From Gracilimonas sp040904925 (GTDB lineage Bacteria; Bacteroidota; Rhodothermia; Balneolales; Balneolaceae): a DNA stretch of 64,000 bases. Every line of letters begins with the position of its first letter. Within the stretch, counting starts at the first letter, position 1. The position numbers and the translations under genes are program-made. Below, piece after piece: positions 1-8,279 of the stretch. The DNA lies in the NCBI GenBank assembly GCA_040904925.1, contig JBBDSP010000004.1, forward strand, positions 101,906 through 165,905, given 5' to 3'. The notes under the pieces were generated by a model, which worked only from the letters and a program-made list of their open reading frames with translations, made no database searches and was not told where the DNA came from.

Positions 1-62
1 TGCGGAGCAGAGCTACCGTAACGAGGGTAAAAAGGCCAACCGGCCGTATTGATTATTTGCTG

Positions 63-1244
63 CTACTCGTCTTCGAAAGGATATTTCTGAGCAGAAAAAT
101 CGAAGTTATGGTTGATGGGAACCTGGTCTACAATTTCCAGCCCAAAACTTTTGATCCCAATTCTCTTGACCGGATTGTTGGTCATTAATTTCAGCTTGCG
201 GATGCCGAGTGAACGCAGGATCTGAGCTCCAACTCCATAATCCCGTGTGTCTCCACGAGGATTGATGTCCTCTTCATTATTTTCTACCGTACCTTTTTGA
301 AGAGCTTTCAGAGTTTTAAGCTGATTCACCAAGACCGAGCCACGCTGATTTCGGTTCATATATAAAACCACACCTTTTCCTTCCCGTTCAACCTGAAGCA
401 TCGCCTGGTGAAGCTGCTCACTGGTATCTTTATTTCGAGCCCCAAAAATATCTCCGATCAGATCGGAAGAATGCACTCTGGTGAGCACCGGTTCTTCTTT
501 GGTCCAGCTGCCTTTGGTAAGAGCTAAATGAATATCGCCGGTAAGTTTTTCCTTGAAGGCGCGAAGGCTGAAATTACCATACATGGTGGGCAGGTTTACA
601 TCCATCACTTCATGAACCAGGGTCTCATTTTCATTACGATAGGCAATGAGATCTTTTATGGTAATGATCTTCATCTCAAATTCTTCTGCCATCTTGATGA
701 GCTCGGGAACACGGGCCATTTCTCCGTCTTCCTTCATGATCTCACAAATGATGCCCAGAGGTTTGAGTCCGGCCAGTCGGGCAAGATCTATGGCTGCTTC
801 GGTGTGGCCTGCACGGCGAAGTACGCCACCTTCAACAGCAAGCAACGGAAAGACATGTCCGGGCCGACGGAAGTCAACGGGTTTGGAATCGTCACTTGCC
901 AGTTCTCGGATCGTATTGGCGCGATCCTGAGCAGAAATTCCCGTTGTGGTTTGTCGCTTGTGATCAACAGAGATGGTAAAGTTAGCCTCGTCCGGATCGG
1001 CTCCTTCCTGAACCATATGCCGAAGTTTCAGCTTATCGGCTTTTTCTTTGGTGATAGGTGCACAAACGAGTCCGCGCCCGTGAGTTACCATCAGGTTGAT
1101 GGCATCTTTTGTGACCATCTCGGCCGCCATTAGGAAATCCCCTTCATTTTCGCGGTCTTCATCATCAACCACGATGACCATTTTGCCATTCTTGATATCT
1201 TCGATGGCTTCGGTAATGGTATTGAAATGAAATTCCTGACTCAT
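63..1244 (-). CDS. ribBA: RibBA: DHBP synthase fused to a degenerate GTP cyclohydrolase II domain
   Basis: Riboflavin biosynthesis protein of 393 residues, the usual RibBA length. The N-terminal DHBP synthase (about 1-205) is intact: the acidic loop DDEDRENEGDF (27-37) and the RRAGHTEAAIDL motif with His147 are present, so it should make 3,4-dihydroxy-2-butanone 4-phosphate from ribulose 5-phosphate. The C-terminal GTP cyclohydrolase II domain (about 206-393) keeps the fold signature (RVHS, GDIFG, TNNPVKR). However, the three zinc-binding cysteines of the family (HSECLTGD and RCDCG) are replaced by Asp261, Lys272 and Thr274, and the nucleotide loop RQEGRGIGL reads MNRNQRGSV. I infer that only the first activity remains and that a separate RibA acts elsewhere in the genome. 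Single gene; cytoplasmic. Confidence 0.95.
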   Translation of the reverse strand: MSQEFHFNTITEAIEDIKNGKMVIVVDDEDRENEGDFLMAAEMVTKDAINLMVTHGRGLVCAPITKEKADKLKLRHMVQEGADPDEANFTISVDHKRQTTTGISAQDRANTIRELASDDSKPVDFRRPGHVFPLLAVEGGVLRRAGHTEAAIDLARLAGLKPLGIICEIMKEDGEMARVPELIKMAEEFEMKIITIKDLIAYRNENETLVHEVMDVNLPTMYGNFSLRAFKEKLTGDIHLALTKGSWTKEEPVLTRVHSSDLIGDIFGARNKDTSEQLHQAMLQVEREGKGVVLYMNRNQRGSVLVNQLKTLKALQKGTVENNEEDINPRGDTRDYGVGAQILRSLGIRKLKLMTNNPVKRIGIKSFGLEIVDQVPINHNFDFSAQKYPFEDE

Positions 1245-1457
1245 AAAGCGGTATTACTATTTAACACTATGTCTTTTGATAATGTGATCTTGAGCGCTTT
1301 TATGTTAAAAATATAACAGAAGTTGAACGCGAAGGATCTCAAAGATTTAACAAATGCGGATATATAAAAAGGAATTGAAACTCTTCGCGATCTAATTCTT
1401 AAACTAAATTAAGTATCAAGTTGCTCAGAGTGACAACCTAAATTGCTTGCCTATTTT

Positions 1458-1775
1458 TTATTTATCCTTTTTATTAGGATTCACATCGGTAATAGCAGAT
1501 TTTAGCATACGGATCTTGGTTCCGCTGTCGATATCAACTAACACTTCATTTTCTTCGATCTTATCGAGAATACCGATGATGCCTGATGAAGTAACAACTT
1601 TGTCACCCTTTTTCATTTCAGAAACCATTTCTTTGATCTCTTTCTGCCGCTTGCTTTGCGGACGTATGATAAAAAGGTAGAATACCAGGAAAATAGCGCC
1701 CAGGAAAACAAGGTTGATAATTCCGGCGCTTTCGTCACCGGGAGCTCCCATAAAAAACAGAGGTAGAAATTGCAT
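1458..1775 (-). CDS. yajC: Preprotein translocase subunit YajC
   Basis: 105-residue protein with one N-terminal membrane helix (about residues 18-37) ending in the diagnostic IIRPQSKRQKEIKEM, followed by a soluble domain with the KGDKVVTSSGIIG motif. This is the normal architecture of YajC, the small accessory subunit that binds SecDF next to the SecYEG translocon in the inner membrane. No secD or secF lies beside it. It is transcribed alone; the gene upstream (the stress protein) is closed off by its own terminator. Confidence 0.95.
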   Translation of the reverse strand: MQFLPLFFMGAPGDESAGIINLVFLGAIFLVFYLFIIRPQSKRQKEIKEMVSEMKKGDKVVTSSGIIGILDKIEENEVLVDIDSGTKIRMLKSAITDVNPNKKDK

Positions 1776-1832
1776 AAGTATTGATTAGTGTGCGATTATA
1801 TTTTTGCGGGCAAAAGATACAAATTCCTGCAC

Positions 1833-1865
1833 CAAAAAAATGCCCCGACTATTGAGACGGGGCAT
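1833..1865 (-). terminator. Rho-independent terminator after the universal stress protein gene
   Basis: On the minus strand an 8-bp perfect stem ATGCCCCG/CGGGGCAT is followed directly by a run of T. It lies about 30 bp past the stop of the stress protein gene and before yajC, so it separates the two transcripts. Confidence 0.85.
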
Positions 1866-1895
1866 TAATGATTTAGTTTAAGTATGAAGAGATGA

Positions 1896-2798
1896 TCAGC
1901 TAAATAGTGATTTTAAGAACTTCTGATGCTTCTCTTTATTTTTCTGTATCAAAAGTGGAATCCCAAATGCGTAATCCACCATTTTATCCGTGAAGTCATG
2001 ATTGACAAAATTGGTCAATTTTTTAGACTTGGAAGATACGATGATGAGATCAGTTTGGTCGGTCACGGCCTGATTATATACAACATCCGCCACACGATCT
2101 TTCTTTTGCAGAGAAATTGTGTAATTGACATTTTCACCGGGGTTATACTTGTCTTTGAACTCTTCCAGCTTGTCTTTCACTTTTTTATCCACGTCCATTT
2201 TCTCTTTATCAGAGAGCATGTAAGGGAAAAACTGTGCACGATAGCGGTAAATATGCTGTGCCGTCACGCTTCCTCCATTAACAAGTTTTGATGCAGTTTG
2301 AACCGCCAGAGCTGATTGCTCGGAAAAGTCGACCGGAGCAAGAATTTTTTTCATGTTATAGCGGCTGTTTTCCGGTACGAACATAATGGAAGTAGCTACA
2401 TATCTAAGTATTCGTTTTGGAATGATTCCTTCTCCGGCATAGCCAACTTTTTTACCCATTAAGAGTAAGTCAGGCTCCATAGAGTTAACCAAATCAATAA
2501 TTTGATCGGTGGGTTTACCTGTTTTGAGCATCACTCTTATTTCAATGGAATCATCATTGAAATGTCCGCTGACCTTATCGTTCAGTTCATTTCTGATCAG
2601 GTCCAGAAATTCCTCTTCAGAATCAAGCTCCGGAAATTGTTCTGCGATCTCCAAAGCAGTTGGTCCGGATTCCACGGCATGAAAGAATGTGATGGTTTTA
2701 GGTTTTACGATGGAGGTTAGAAATGCCGTATATCCGATAAGAATATTGTCCATGTCGGATAAATCAAGACATGCTAACCAGTGTTTTGAATCTATCAT
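1896..2798 (-). CDS. Tandem-domain universal stress protein (UspA family)
   Basis: 300 residues with two UspA-like alpha/beta domains (about 1-145 and 148-290). The second opens with KKILAPVDFSEQSALAV, the classic Usp strand-loop start. The nucleotide-binding loop of domain 1 (GKKVGYAGEGIIPKRI) is a loose version of GxxGxGGS, and domain 2 lacks a clear one, so ATP binding is uncertain. The gene starts 9 bp after the BCCT transporter stop and is almost certainly cotranscribed with it. Usp proteins beside transporters often act as cytoplasmic regulators of transport or of osmotic response; that role is an inference here. Confidence 0.9.
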   Translation of the reverse strand: MIDSKHWLACLDLSDMDNILIGYTAFLTSIVKPKTITFFHAVESGPTALEIAEQFPELDSEEEFLDLIRNELNDKVSGHFNDDSIEIRVMLKTGKPTDQIIDLVNSMEPDLLLMGKKVGYAGEGIIPKRILRYVATSIMFVPENSRYNMKKILAPVDFSEQSALAVQTASKLVNGGSVTAQHIYRYRAQFFPYMLSDKEKMDVDKKVKDKLEEFKDKYNPGENVNYTISLQKKDRVADVVYNQAVTDQTDLIIVSSKSKKLTNFVNHDFTDKMVDYAFGIPLLIQKNKEKHQKFLKSLFS

Positions 2799-2807
2799 TT
2801 TATACCT

Positions 2808-4427
2808 CTAGTCCGATTTTTTCTGTTTTTTTATTGCTTTCATGACTAAGTCTCTGTAAGACTCCCTTTCTTTATCCCGATCTTTTCGCAGATAATCTTG
2901 ATGTTCTTGTTCCAAACCTTTCTTCAGGCTGTAACACATTACCAATAGCACAAATACGAAAGGCAAACCGGTACTTATCGCTCCGGCCTGTAGAGCTCCA
3001 AGTCCACCACCCAATAAAAGGACTGCGGCTACAATACCCTCAGTGGAAGCCCAAAAAATACGCTGCCCTACCGGGGCATCAAGTTTACCGCCACTTGTCA
3101 ATCCATCGATCACTAACGAGCCTGAGTCAGACGAGGTCACAAAGAAACTCAATACCAATATTATGGCAAGAAACGAAGTAACGATGGCCCAGGGAAATTG
3201 ATCAAGTAAGATGAAAAGTGAAGTAGTCTGATCAGCTTCTACTGCAGAAGCAATCTCAGCAATTCCATTCGTCTCAAGGAATAATGCACTTCCCCCGAAA
3301 CCACTCATCCATAGAAAAGTGATCATGGTTGGAACGATCAATACACCTAATACAAATTGCTTTACTGTTCGGCCTCTTGAGATTCGGGCTATGAACATCC
3401 CAACATAAGGCGACCATGAGATCCACCAGGCCCAATAAAAGACGGTCCATGATGACATGAATGAGCCTTCTTCATATGATTGTGTCCAGAAAGCATACTT
3501 CCCAAAGTTCTGAGCATAATGCCCGAGATTTTGAATGAATGATTCAAAGATGTATAAGGTGGGCCCAACAATTAAGATGAAGAGGAGAAAGAGACCGGCA
3601 AGTCTGATATTAAATTCACTCAGTACCTTAACTCCTTTATCAATCCCTAAAACAACAGAGACCACAGCTATTGCTGTAACTCCGGCAATAATTATTACTT
3701 GTAAATTCGTTGTGTTTTCAAACCCAAACACATACTCCATTCCTGCGCCGGCTTGTGCTGCGCCAAGGCCTAATGAAGTGGCCAGCCCAAACATGGTAGC
3801 TAAGACAGCTAAAATATCTATTACATCACCGATCCAGCCGTTAATTCTGTCCCCTAAAATTGGATAAAATACGGATCGGAATGAGAGCGGTAGTTTTCGG
3901 TTGAAGGCAAAAAAGGCTAAGGCCAATGCTACAATAGCATAGACAGCCCAGGCATGAAGTCCCCAGTGTAAAAAGGTAACTCCCATTGCATCACGAATAG
4001 CTTCTGTTGAACCGGCTTCAGCATGAGGAGGATAAAGAAGATGCCACATCGGTTCCGCAACGGCATAAAACATGAGTCCGATTCCCATTCCTGCACTGAA
4101 TAACATAGCAAACCATGCCATAGTGCTAAAGTCAGGTTCAGCATCTTCACCGCCCAAGCGGATACTTCCGTATTTACTGAACGCAAAATAAACCGCAAAA
4201 CCAATGAAAATATTAACAGCCGCTACAAATAACCAACTTGCAGAATCTGTGATACCATCTTTAACTGCATTAAAAGCATTTTCTGCAGAGTCTCCGGCCC
4301 AGAGAGTGACAACAATTAATATGGTTATTAAAATCACAGAAGGCCAAAAAACAGGCTTATGTATATCAAAATATTTGTTGATCCCCGTTTTTTCACCCGG
4401 GTCTTTCTCTTCTCCTCGTATTGCCAT
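2808..4427 (-). CDS. BCCT family betaine/choline/carnitine transporter
   Basis: 539-residue integral membrane protein with about 12 hydrophobic helices. The BCCT signature is clear: FSAGMGIGLMFYAVAEPMWH in the substrate/sodium region and SSWTVFYWAWWISWSPYVGM, the aromatic box that binds trimethylammonium compounds. The N-terminus is short and charged. The C-terminal tail, rich in Lys/Arg/Glu, resembles the osmosensing tails of BetP-type carriers. Expected role is Na+-coupled import of a compatible solute such as glycine betaine, consistent with a marine or saline habitat. First gene of a two-gene operon with the stress protein. Confidence 0.93.
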   Translation of the reverse strand: MAIRGEEKDPGEKTGINKYFDIHKPVFWPSVILITILIVVTLWAGDSAENAFNAVKDGITDSASWLFVAAVNIFIGFAVYFAFSKYGSIRLGGEDAEPDFSTMAWFAMLFSAGMGIGLMFYAVAEPMWHLLYPPHAEAGSTEAIRDAMGVTFLHWGLHAWAVYAIVALALAFFAFNRKLPLSFRSVFYPILGDRINGWIGDVIDILAVLATMFGLATSLGLGAAQAGAGMEYVFGFENTTNLQVIIIAGVTAIAVVSVVLGIDKGVKVLSEFNIRLAGLFLLFILIVGPTLYIFESFIQNLGHYAQNFGKYAFWTQSYEEGSFMSSWTVFYWAWWISWSPYVGMFIARISRGRTVKQFVLGVLIVPTMITFLWMSGFGGSALFLETNGIAEIASAVEADQTTSLFILLDQFPWAIVTSFLAIILVLSFFVTSSDSGSLVIDGLTSGGKLDAPVGQRIFWASTEGIVAAVLLLGGGLGALQAGAISTGLPFVFVLLVMCYSLKKGLEQEHQDYLRKDRDKERESYRDLVMKAIKKQKKSD

Positions 4428-4774
4428 GTTGAATATTTTAAAATTAGAATTAATTCAATGATTGCCGAAAAGCTTGGCAAGAGTTGTCACATAGAGAGCG
4501 GGAGTGTTGAGTAATTTAACTCAAGTCTGTGGTACTGAAATACTCCCGAATATAAAAGTTCTTCGATTTCATGTACTCCAAATTGTGACATTAGTATTAA
4601 ATAGTGCTGATTAAGACAGCTTTTTAATAACTGACTATAACAAAACAATACAGCACGCAATAATTCCATGAAGGGTATAGAAAATGAGGGTTAGTATCAA
4701 ATTATAAGGTGATTAAGATATTTTGATACTAATAGTTGTTGGCAACTGTTTGATTATCAGAATCTAAAAAGGAA
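4428..4774. other. Intergenic region between fadJ-like gene and BCCT gene
   Basis: 347 bp with no convincing coding sequence; a 60-codon minus-strand frame at 4487-4669 has no family resemblance. It must hold the promoter of the transporter operon and the 3' end of the upstream fadJ-like transcript. A long inverted repeat (4691-4732) is the only clear structure. Confidence 0.6.
4691..4732. repeat. 11-bp perfect inverted repeat downstream of the fadJ-like gene
   Basis: TTAGTATCAAA (4691-4701) and TTTGATACTAA (4722-4732) are perfect complements with a 20-bp AT-rich spacer. It lies 43 bp past the fadJ-like stop and about 265 bp before the transporter start. There is no T-run, so it is not a standard terminator; it could be a regulator site or an mRNA 3'-end hairpin. 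Confidence 0.5.
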
Positions 4775-6889
4775 TTATTTATGGAATGTCTTCCCTCCCT
4801 CCGCATAATCAGCCAAAATCTGAGCCGCCTTGAACCTCGGCCCAAATTCATCTTCAAACTTTTTCAATCGATTGAGCACATTTTGCACTCCGGTCTGATC
4901 GATGTACCGAAATGGCCCGCCGAGGAATGGAGGGAAGCCCAAGCCTAAAATAGCACCAAGGTCGCCATCTTCCGGTGATTTAAGGATTTCTTCTTCCAGG
5001 CACCAGGCCGCTTCGTTGATCATAGTCAAGGCCATGCGAAGCTGGGCGGTTTCTTTGTCGGGATTGTTTCGGTTTTGGCCGCCAAAGTGTTCATAGATCT
5101 CCGTGTTCACTTCCTTCTTTTTGCCGGAGCTGTATTTGTACATTCCCTTCTTATTTTTACGGCCTTTGTAGCCGGCATCCAGCAACTCCTGAGCGCGATT
5201 GGTGGTATCAACTCCGCGCTCGGCAAACATGGCCGACATGGTTTTGGCTACGTGTGCTCCTACATCAATTCCCACCTCGTCGAATAGGGCCATCGGGCCG
5301 ACCGGGAATCCCCAGTCCTTCATTATCTTATCCAGAAATTCGATGGAGGCTCCTTCTTCCAGCAATTTGAGTGCCTCATTCATGTATGGGGCTAAAATTC
5401 GGGTAGTGTAAAATCCTGGTCCGTCTCCAACCACGATCACGTTCTTGCCCTGATTCACCCCAACCTGAAATGCAGTTTGAATAACCCACTCTGCAGTGTC
5501 ATCAGTAGTGATGATCTCCAACAGCGGCATTTTCTGCACCGGAGAGAAATAATGCATCCCGATAATATTTTCCGGGCGTTTGGCTCCTTTGGCAATTTCA
5601 GATATCGGCAGTGAAGAGGTATTGGATGCAAAGATACAGTGATCTTTGGTGGCCGATTCAACCTGTTCCACGATCGTACGTTTGAGCTCAAGATCTTCGA
5701 ATACGGCTTCTATCACAAGATCTACGTCCCTGAATCCATCGTAGGAGTCAACCCCGGTGACTTTACTTGCTAATTTATCCCGTTCAAACTCTGAGATGAT
5801 CCGCTTTTGAGCTTTTTCATTCAGTGATTCCCAGATCTCTTTTTCACCCTGAGCAGCCTGATCAACAGTTTGGTCTTTCAGCAACACGTTGTAGTCACCT
5901 TTATCTATACTGACTTCGGCTATCCCTGAGCCCATCAATCCAGCGCCAAGAACGCCGATTTTTTTTACCGGTTTGACCAGATCAGGATTCGGCACTTTCC
6001 TGGAGGCATTCATCCCGAAAAACAGGTCCACCAGATTCCGCGATTCCTGAGTGGCTCCCAGTTCACCGAATAAAACGGTCTCGTTTTCGAGTCCTTTTTC
6101 CAGGCCATTTTTATAGCCGTATTCAACGGCATCTATTATTCTTGGGGGAGCCGGATAGTTTCCTTTGGTTTGCGCCAGCGTTTTCTTTCGGGCTTGGGAG
6201 AAGATGATCTTCCGGCCAATGGGATTTCCTTCCAATAATTTTTCTACCAGAGAGCGCTTATCCTTTCGGTTGAATTTCCCGGCCACTATGTTGTGAACTC
6301 CTTTGATCGCGGCTTTCTCAATGGCATCTTTATGAGTCACTTCATCAACGAGTCCCATTTTCTTAGCCTGACGGGTATAGATATTCTTCCCCTGCAGCAT
6401 ATAAGTCAGTGACTTTTGTAGTCCAATCAATCGGGGCAGGCGCTGCGTACCTCCTGTACCCGGAAGTAATCCCAGTTTCACCTCAGGAAGAGCAAAGGTT
6501 GTTTTAGAACTGTCGGAGCAAACCCGGTAATGGCAGGCCAAAGAAAGTTCGAGTCCGCCACCCATGCAGCTTCCATGCACCGCTACTGCGATTGGTTTTT
6601 GAAAGTCCGCAATGCGATTCATGATCTTATGTCCGTCTTTACTAAGCTGTTCAATTTCTTTAGCAGAATCCCGCTCCTGAAACATGTCAATATCAGCGCC
6701 GGCTATGAAATTATCTTTCTTTACGGAGATCAAGACCGCTCCTTTTAGCTCTGAATTTGACTCCAGTTCATTCAGGAAATCAGAAAATTCATTCATCATG
6801 GATTCATTCAGCTTGTTCACTTTTTCACCGGGAAGGTCCAACGTGATGATGGCGACGGAATCTTTTTGTGTGATGTTTAGGTAGCTCAT
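4775..6889 (-). CDS. fadJ: Multifunctional fatty-acid oxidation protein: enoyl-CoA hydratase / 3-hydroxyacyl-CoA dehydrogenase
   Basis: 704 residues, the standard FadB/FadJ size. The N-terminal crotonase domain (about 1-190) has the oxyanion-hole and catalytic segments AVHGSCMGGGLELSLACHYR and LPEVKLGLLPGTGGTQRLPR. The NAD-binding Rossmann domain follows at about 311-490 (KKIGVLGAGLMGSGIAEV; HYFSPVQKMPLLEII), then the 3HCDH C-terminal repeats (VGDGPGFYTTRILAPYMNEA). It hydrates trans-2-enoyl-CoA and oxidises the 3-hydroxyacyl-CoA, in the cytoplasm. The partner thiolase lies upstream on the same strand, but 1.4 kb of repeat-rich DNA with a DUF559 gene now separates them. FadB versus FadJ cannot be settled from sequence alone. 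Confidence 0.93.
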   Translation of the reverse strand: MSYLNITQKDSVAIITLDLPGEKVNKLNESMMNEFSDFLNELESNSELKGAVLISVKKDNFIAGADIDMFQERDSAKEIEQLSKDGHKIMNRIADFQKPIAVAVHGSCMGGGLELSLACHYRVCSDSSKTTFALPEVKLGLLPGTGGTQRLPRLIGLQKSLTYMLQGKNIYTRQAKKMGLVDEVTHKDAIEKAAIKGVHNIVAGKFNRKDKRSLVEKLLEGNPIGRKIIFSQARKKTLAQTKGNYPAPPRIIDAVEYGYKNGLEKGLENETVLFGELGATQESRNLVDLFFGMNASRKVPNPDLVKPVKKIGVLGAGLMGSGIAEVSIDKGDYNVLLKDQTVDQAAQGEKEIWESLNEKAQKRIISEFERDKLASKVTGVDSYDGFRDVDLVIEAVFEDLELKRTIVEQVESATKDHCIFASNTSSLPISEIAKGAKRPENIIGMHYFSPVQKMPLLEIITTDDTAEWVIQTAFQVGVNQGKNVIVVGDGPGFYTTRILAPYMNEALKLLEEGASIEFLDKIMKDWGFPVGPMALFDEVGIDVGAHVAKTMSAMFAERGVDTTNRAQELLDAGYKGRKNKKGMYKYSSGKKKEVNTEIYEHFGGQNRNNPDKETAQLRMALTMINEAAWCLEEEILKSPEDGDLGAILGLGFPPFLGGPFRYIDQTGVQNVLNRLKKFEDEFGPRFKAAQILADYAEGGKTFHK

Positions 6890-6975
6890 GGTTTCGTTAT
6901 TTGAAAATCGTTATTGGTATAAATATTGATTAGGAATAAAGTTCAGGGTGTTAAAAATGAGTTCATACTTACTTT

Positions 6976-7246
6976 GCCTATACTTCGACCTCACCTAAAT
7001 CCTCTCCTTCGCAAGTAGAGGACTTTTCCGTGGTAATTCAAAGTTCATAAATTGATTCATATTAAAGAAGTATGATTATGCGTCTTTCTCCTTGTTGAAG
7101 GAGAAAACAAAAGAGGTCGAAAAGTTGGATTCGGGTTTTGGTGTTGAATTAAGGTTTATGATGGTTAATATGAGAGCTCAGTTAATTCAGAATTTAGAAG
7201 CCTATACTCCAACCTCTCTAAATCTCTCCTTCTCAAGGAGAGACTT
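6976..7246. repeat. 271-bp direct repeat, left copy
   Basis: Identical base for base, as far as I can read, to 7817-8087 (constant offset of 841 bp). It contains two oppositely oriented palindromic units plus the spacer after them. The two copies bracket the DUF559 gene. Confidence 0.95.
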
Positions 7247-7340
7247 GATTCGGGGTGTATAAAATTTCAGTTGCTAATTCATGGCTGTTATGTGATAAAA
7301 GCGTCTTTCTCCTTATTGAAGGAGAAAACAAAAGAGGTCG
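6981..7340. repeat. Paired palindromic (REPIN-like) units, left block
   Basis: Two inverted pairs of stem-loops. Pair 1: reverse unit with stem 7001-7021 and forward unit with stem 7085-7106 (TTTCTCCTT/AAGGAGAAA). Pair 2: reverse unit with stem 7223-7243 (TCTCTCCTT/AAGGAGAGA) and forward unit with stem 7306-7327. Every unit carries a purine-rich tail ending in gaggtcga or gaggttgg on the outer side of its pair, so each pair is about 140 bp of tail-stem-spacer-stem-tail. Units are diverged but their stems stay complementary, which suggests selection for the hairpin. Confidence 0.85.
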
Positions 7341-7407
7341 AGTGGGTGGACACGGATTTAGGTATTGAATTAAGGTTTATAGTGATTAAAATTAATTTCA
7401 TTAAGTC

Positions 7408-7776
7408 TCATTCTTCTAACCTCTTACTCACAATTACTTCCAATTTTGTTATCACATCATCTATTTCATTTACGACATCTTCATTTTTAATTCGGATAAC
7501 ATGTATACCATTTCGGTTCAAGAAAGCGTCTTTATTTATATCATTCTCTTTCACTTCTTTTGAGAGATGTATCTTGCCATCTACTTCGATCGCCAGTTTT
7601 GCCTTTGGTATATAAAAGTCCAAAACATAAGGTCCGATTCCATATTGTCGCCGAGCCTTTATTCCGCATAGCTGCTTATTCCGAACCCGTTCCCACAATA
7701 GCTTTTCAGGCTCAGTCATATTTTGACGAAGGTCTCGTCTCAACTGCTTTGTTTTTCTTGGATTTTTAAAACTCAT
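7408..7776 (-). CDS. DUF559 (Vsr-like) endonuclease-fold protein nested in palindromic repeats
   Basis: 122 residues, the full length of a DUF559 protein. It shows the family N-terminal motif LRQNMTEPEKLLWERVRNKQL, then RRQYGIGPYVLDFYIPKAKLAIEVDGKIH with the Asp...Glu-x-Asp pattern of the PD-(D/E)XK fold, and HVIRIKNEDV near the C-terminus. Enzymatic function is unproven for most members; a DNA endonuclease is the family expectation. The start codon abuts the edge of the surrounding repeat: bases from 7777 on resume the repeat sequence that breaks off at 7380. The gene therefore looks inserted into a repeat spacer. It is the paralogue of the gene at 46406-46780. Confidence 0.85.
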   Translation of the reverse strand: MSFKNPRKTKQLRRDLRQNMTEPEKLLWERVRNKQLCGIKARRQYGIGPYVLDFYIPKAKLAIEVDGKIHLSKEVKENDINKDAFLNRNGIHVIRIKNEDVVNEIDDVITKLEVIVSKRLEE

Positions 7777-7816
7777 GATGGTTAAAATGAGAGCTCAGTT
7801 AATTTAGGGTTTCGTG

Positions 7817-8087
7817 GCCTATACTTCGACCTCACCTAAATCCTCTCCTTCGCAAGTAGAGGACTTTTCCGTGGTAATTCAAAGTTCATAAATTGATTCA
7901 TATTAAAGAAGTATGATTATGCGTCTTTCTCCTTGTTGAAGGAGAAAACAAAAGAGGTCGAAAAGTTGGATTCGGGTTTTGGTGTTGAATTAAGGTTTAT
8001 GATGGTTAATATGAGAGCTCAGTTAATTCAGAATTTAGAAGCCTATACTCCAACCTCTCTAAATCTCTCCTTCTCAAGGAGAGACTT
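7817..8087. repeat. 271-bp direct repeat, right copy
   Basis: Second copy of the sequence at 6976-7246, with no difference seen. Identity of non-coding DNA over this length implies a recent duplication or ongoing gene conversion. Confidence 0.95.
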
Positions 8088-8182
8088 AATCCGAAGCTCG
8101 TCAAAGTTTGGAAATTGATTCATAGCTTTAAAGTGTTAAATGAGTCCTCCTCCTTACTAAGGAGGAGACAGAGGAGGTCGAA
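7822..8182. repeat. Paired palindromic (REPIN-like) units, right block
   Basis: Two further inverted pairs: stems at 7842-7862, 7926-7947, 8064-8084 and 8147-8167 (CTCCTCCTT/AAGGAGGAG). The first three lie inside the 271-bp direct repeat. The fourth is a diverged unit with the same outer tail (gaggaggtcgaag). With the left block, the DUF559 gene has exactly two pairs on each side. Confidence 0.85.
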
Positions 8183-8233
8183 GCTATGGCCTCGAACCTC
8201 TATATTAATCTAACATGTTTGTAAATGAACCCC

Positions 8234-8263
8234 GGTAGAGGTGTGATACATCACGCCTCTACC
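8234..8263 (-). terminator. Hairpin after the thiolase gene
   Basis: A 13-bp stem GGTAGAGGTGTGA/TCACGCCTCTACC with a 4-base loop (one G-T wobble) lies 17 bp past the thiolase stop. No long T-run follows on the minus strand, so it may act as a terminator with Rho or as an mRNA end-stabilising hairpin. Confidence 0.6.
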
Positions 8264-8279
8264 GTTGGGGTGATTTCGG

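Noticed and set aside
1..62. Terminator of ribBA (GGCC hairpin plus T-run on the minus strand)
   Set aside because: Only a 4-bp stem at the very edge of the window; too weak to list as a feature.
4487..4669. 60-codon minus-strand open frame in the gap upstream of the BCCT gene
   Set aside because: No family resemblance, no good start context, and composition like the surrounding non-coding DNA.
7271..7615. Plus-strand open frame across the DUF559 gene and repeats
   Set aside because: Antisense to a clear DUF559 gene and partly made of repeat sequence.
6976..8182. CRISPR array
   Set aside because: The repeats are few, inverted, of unequal length and spacing, and no cas genes are present.
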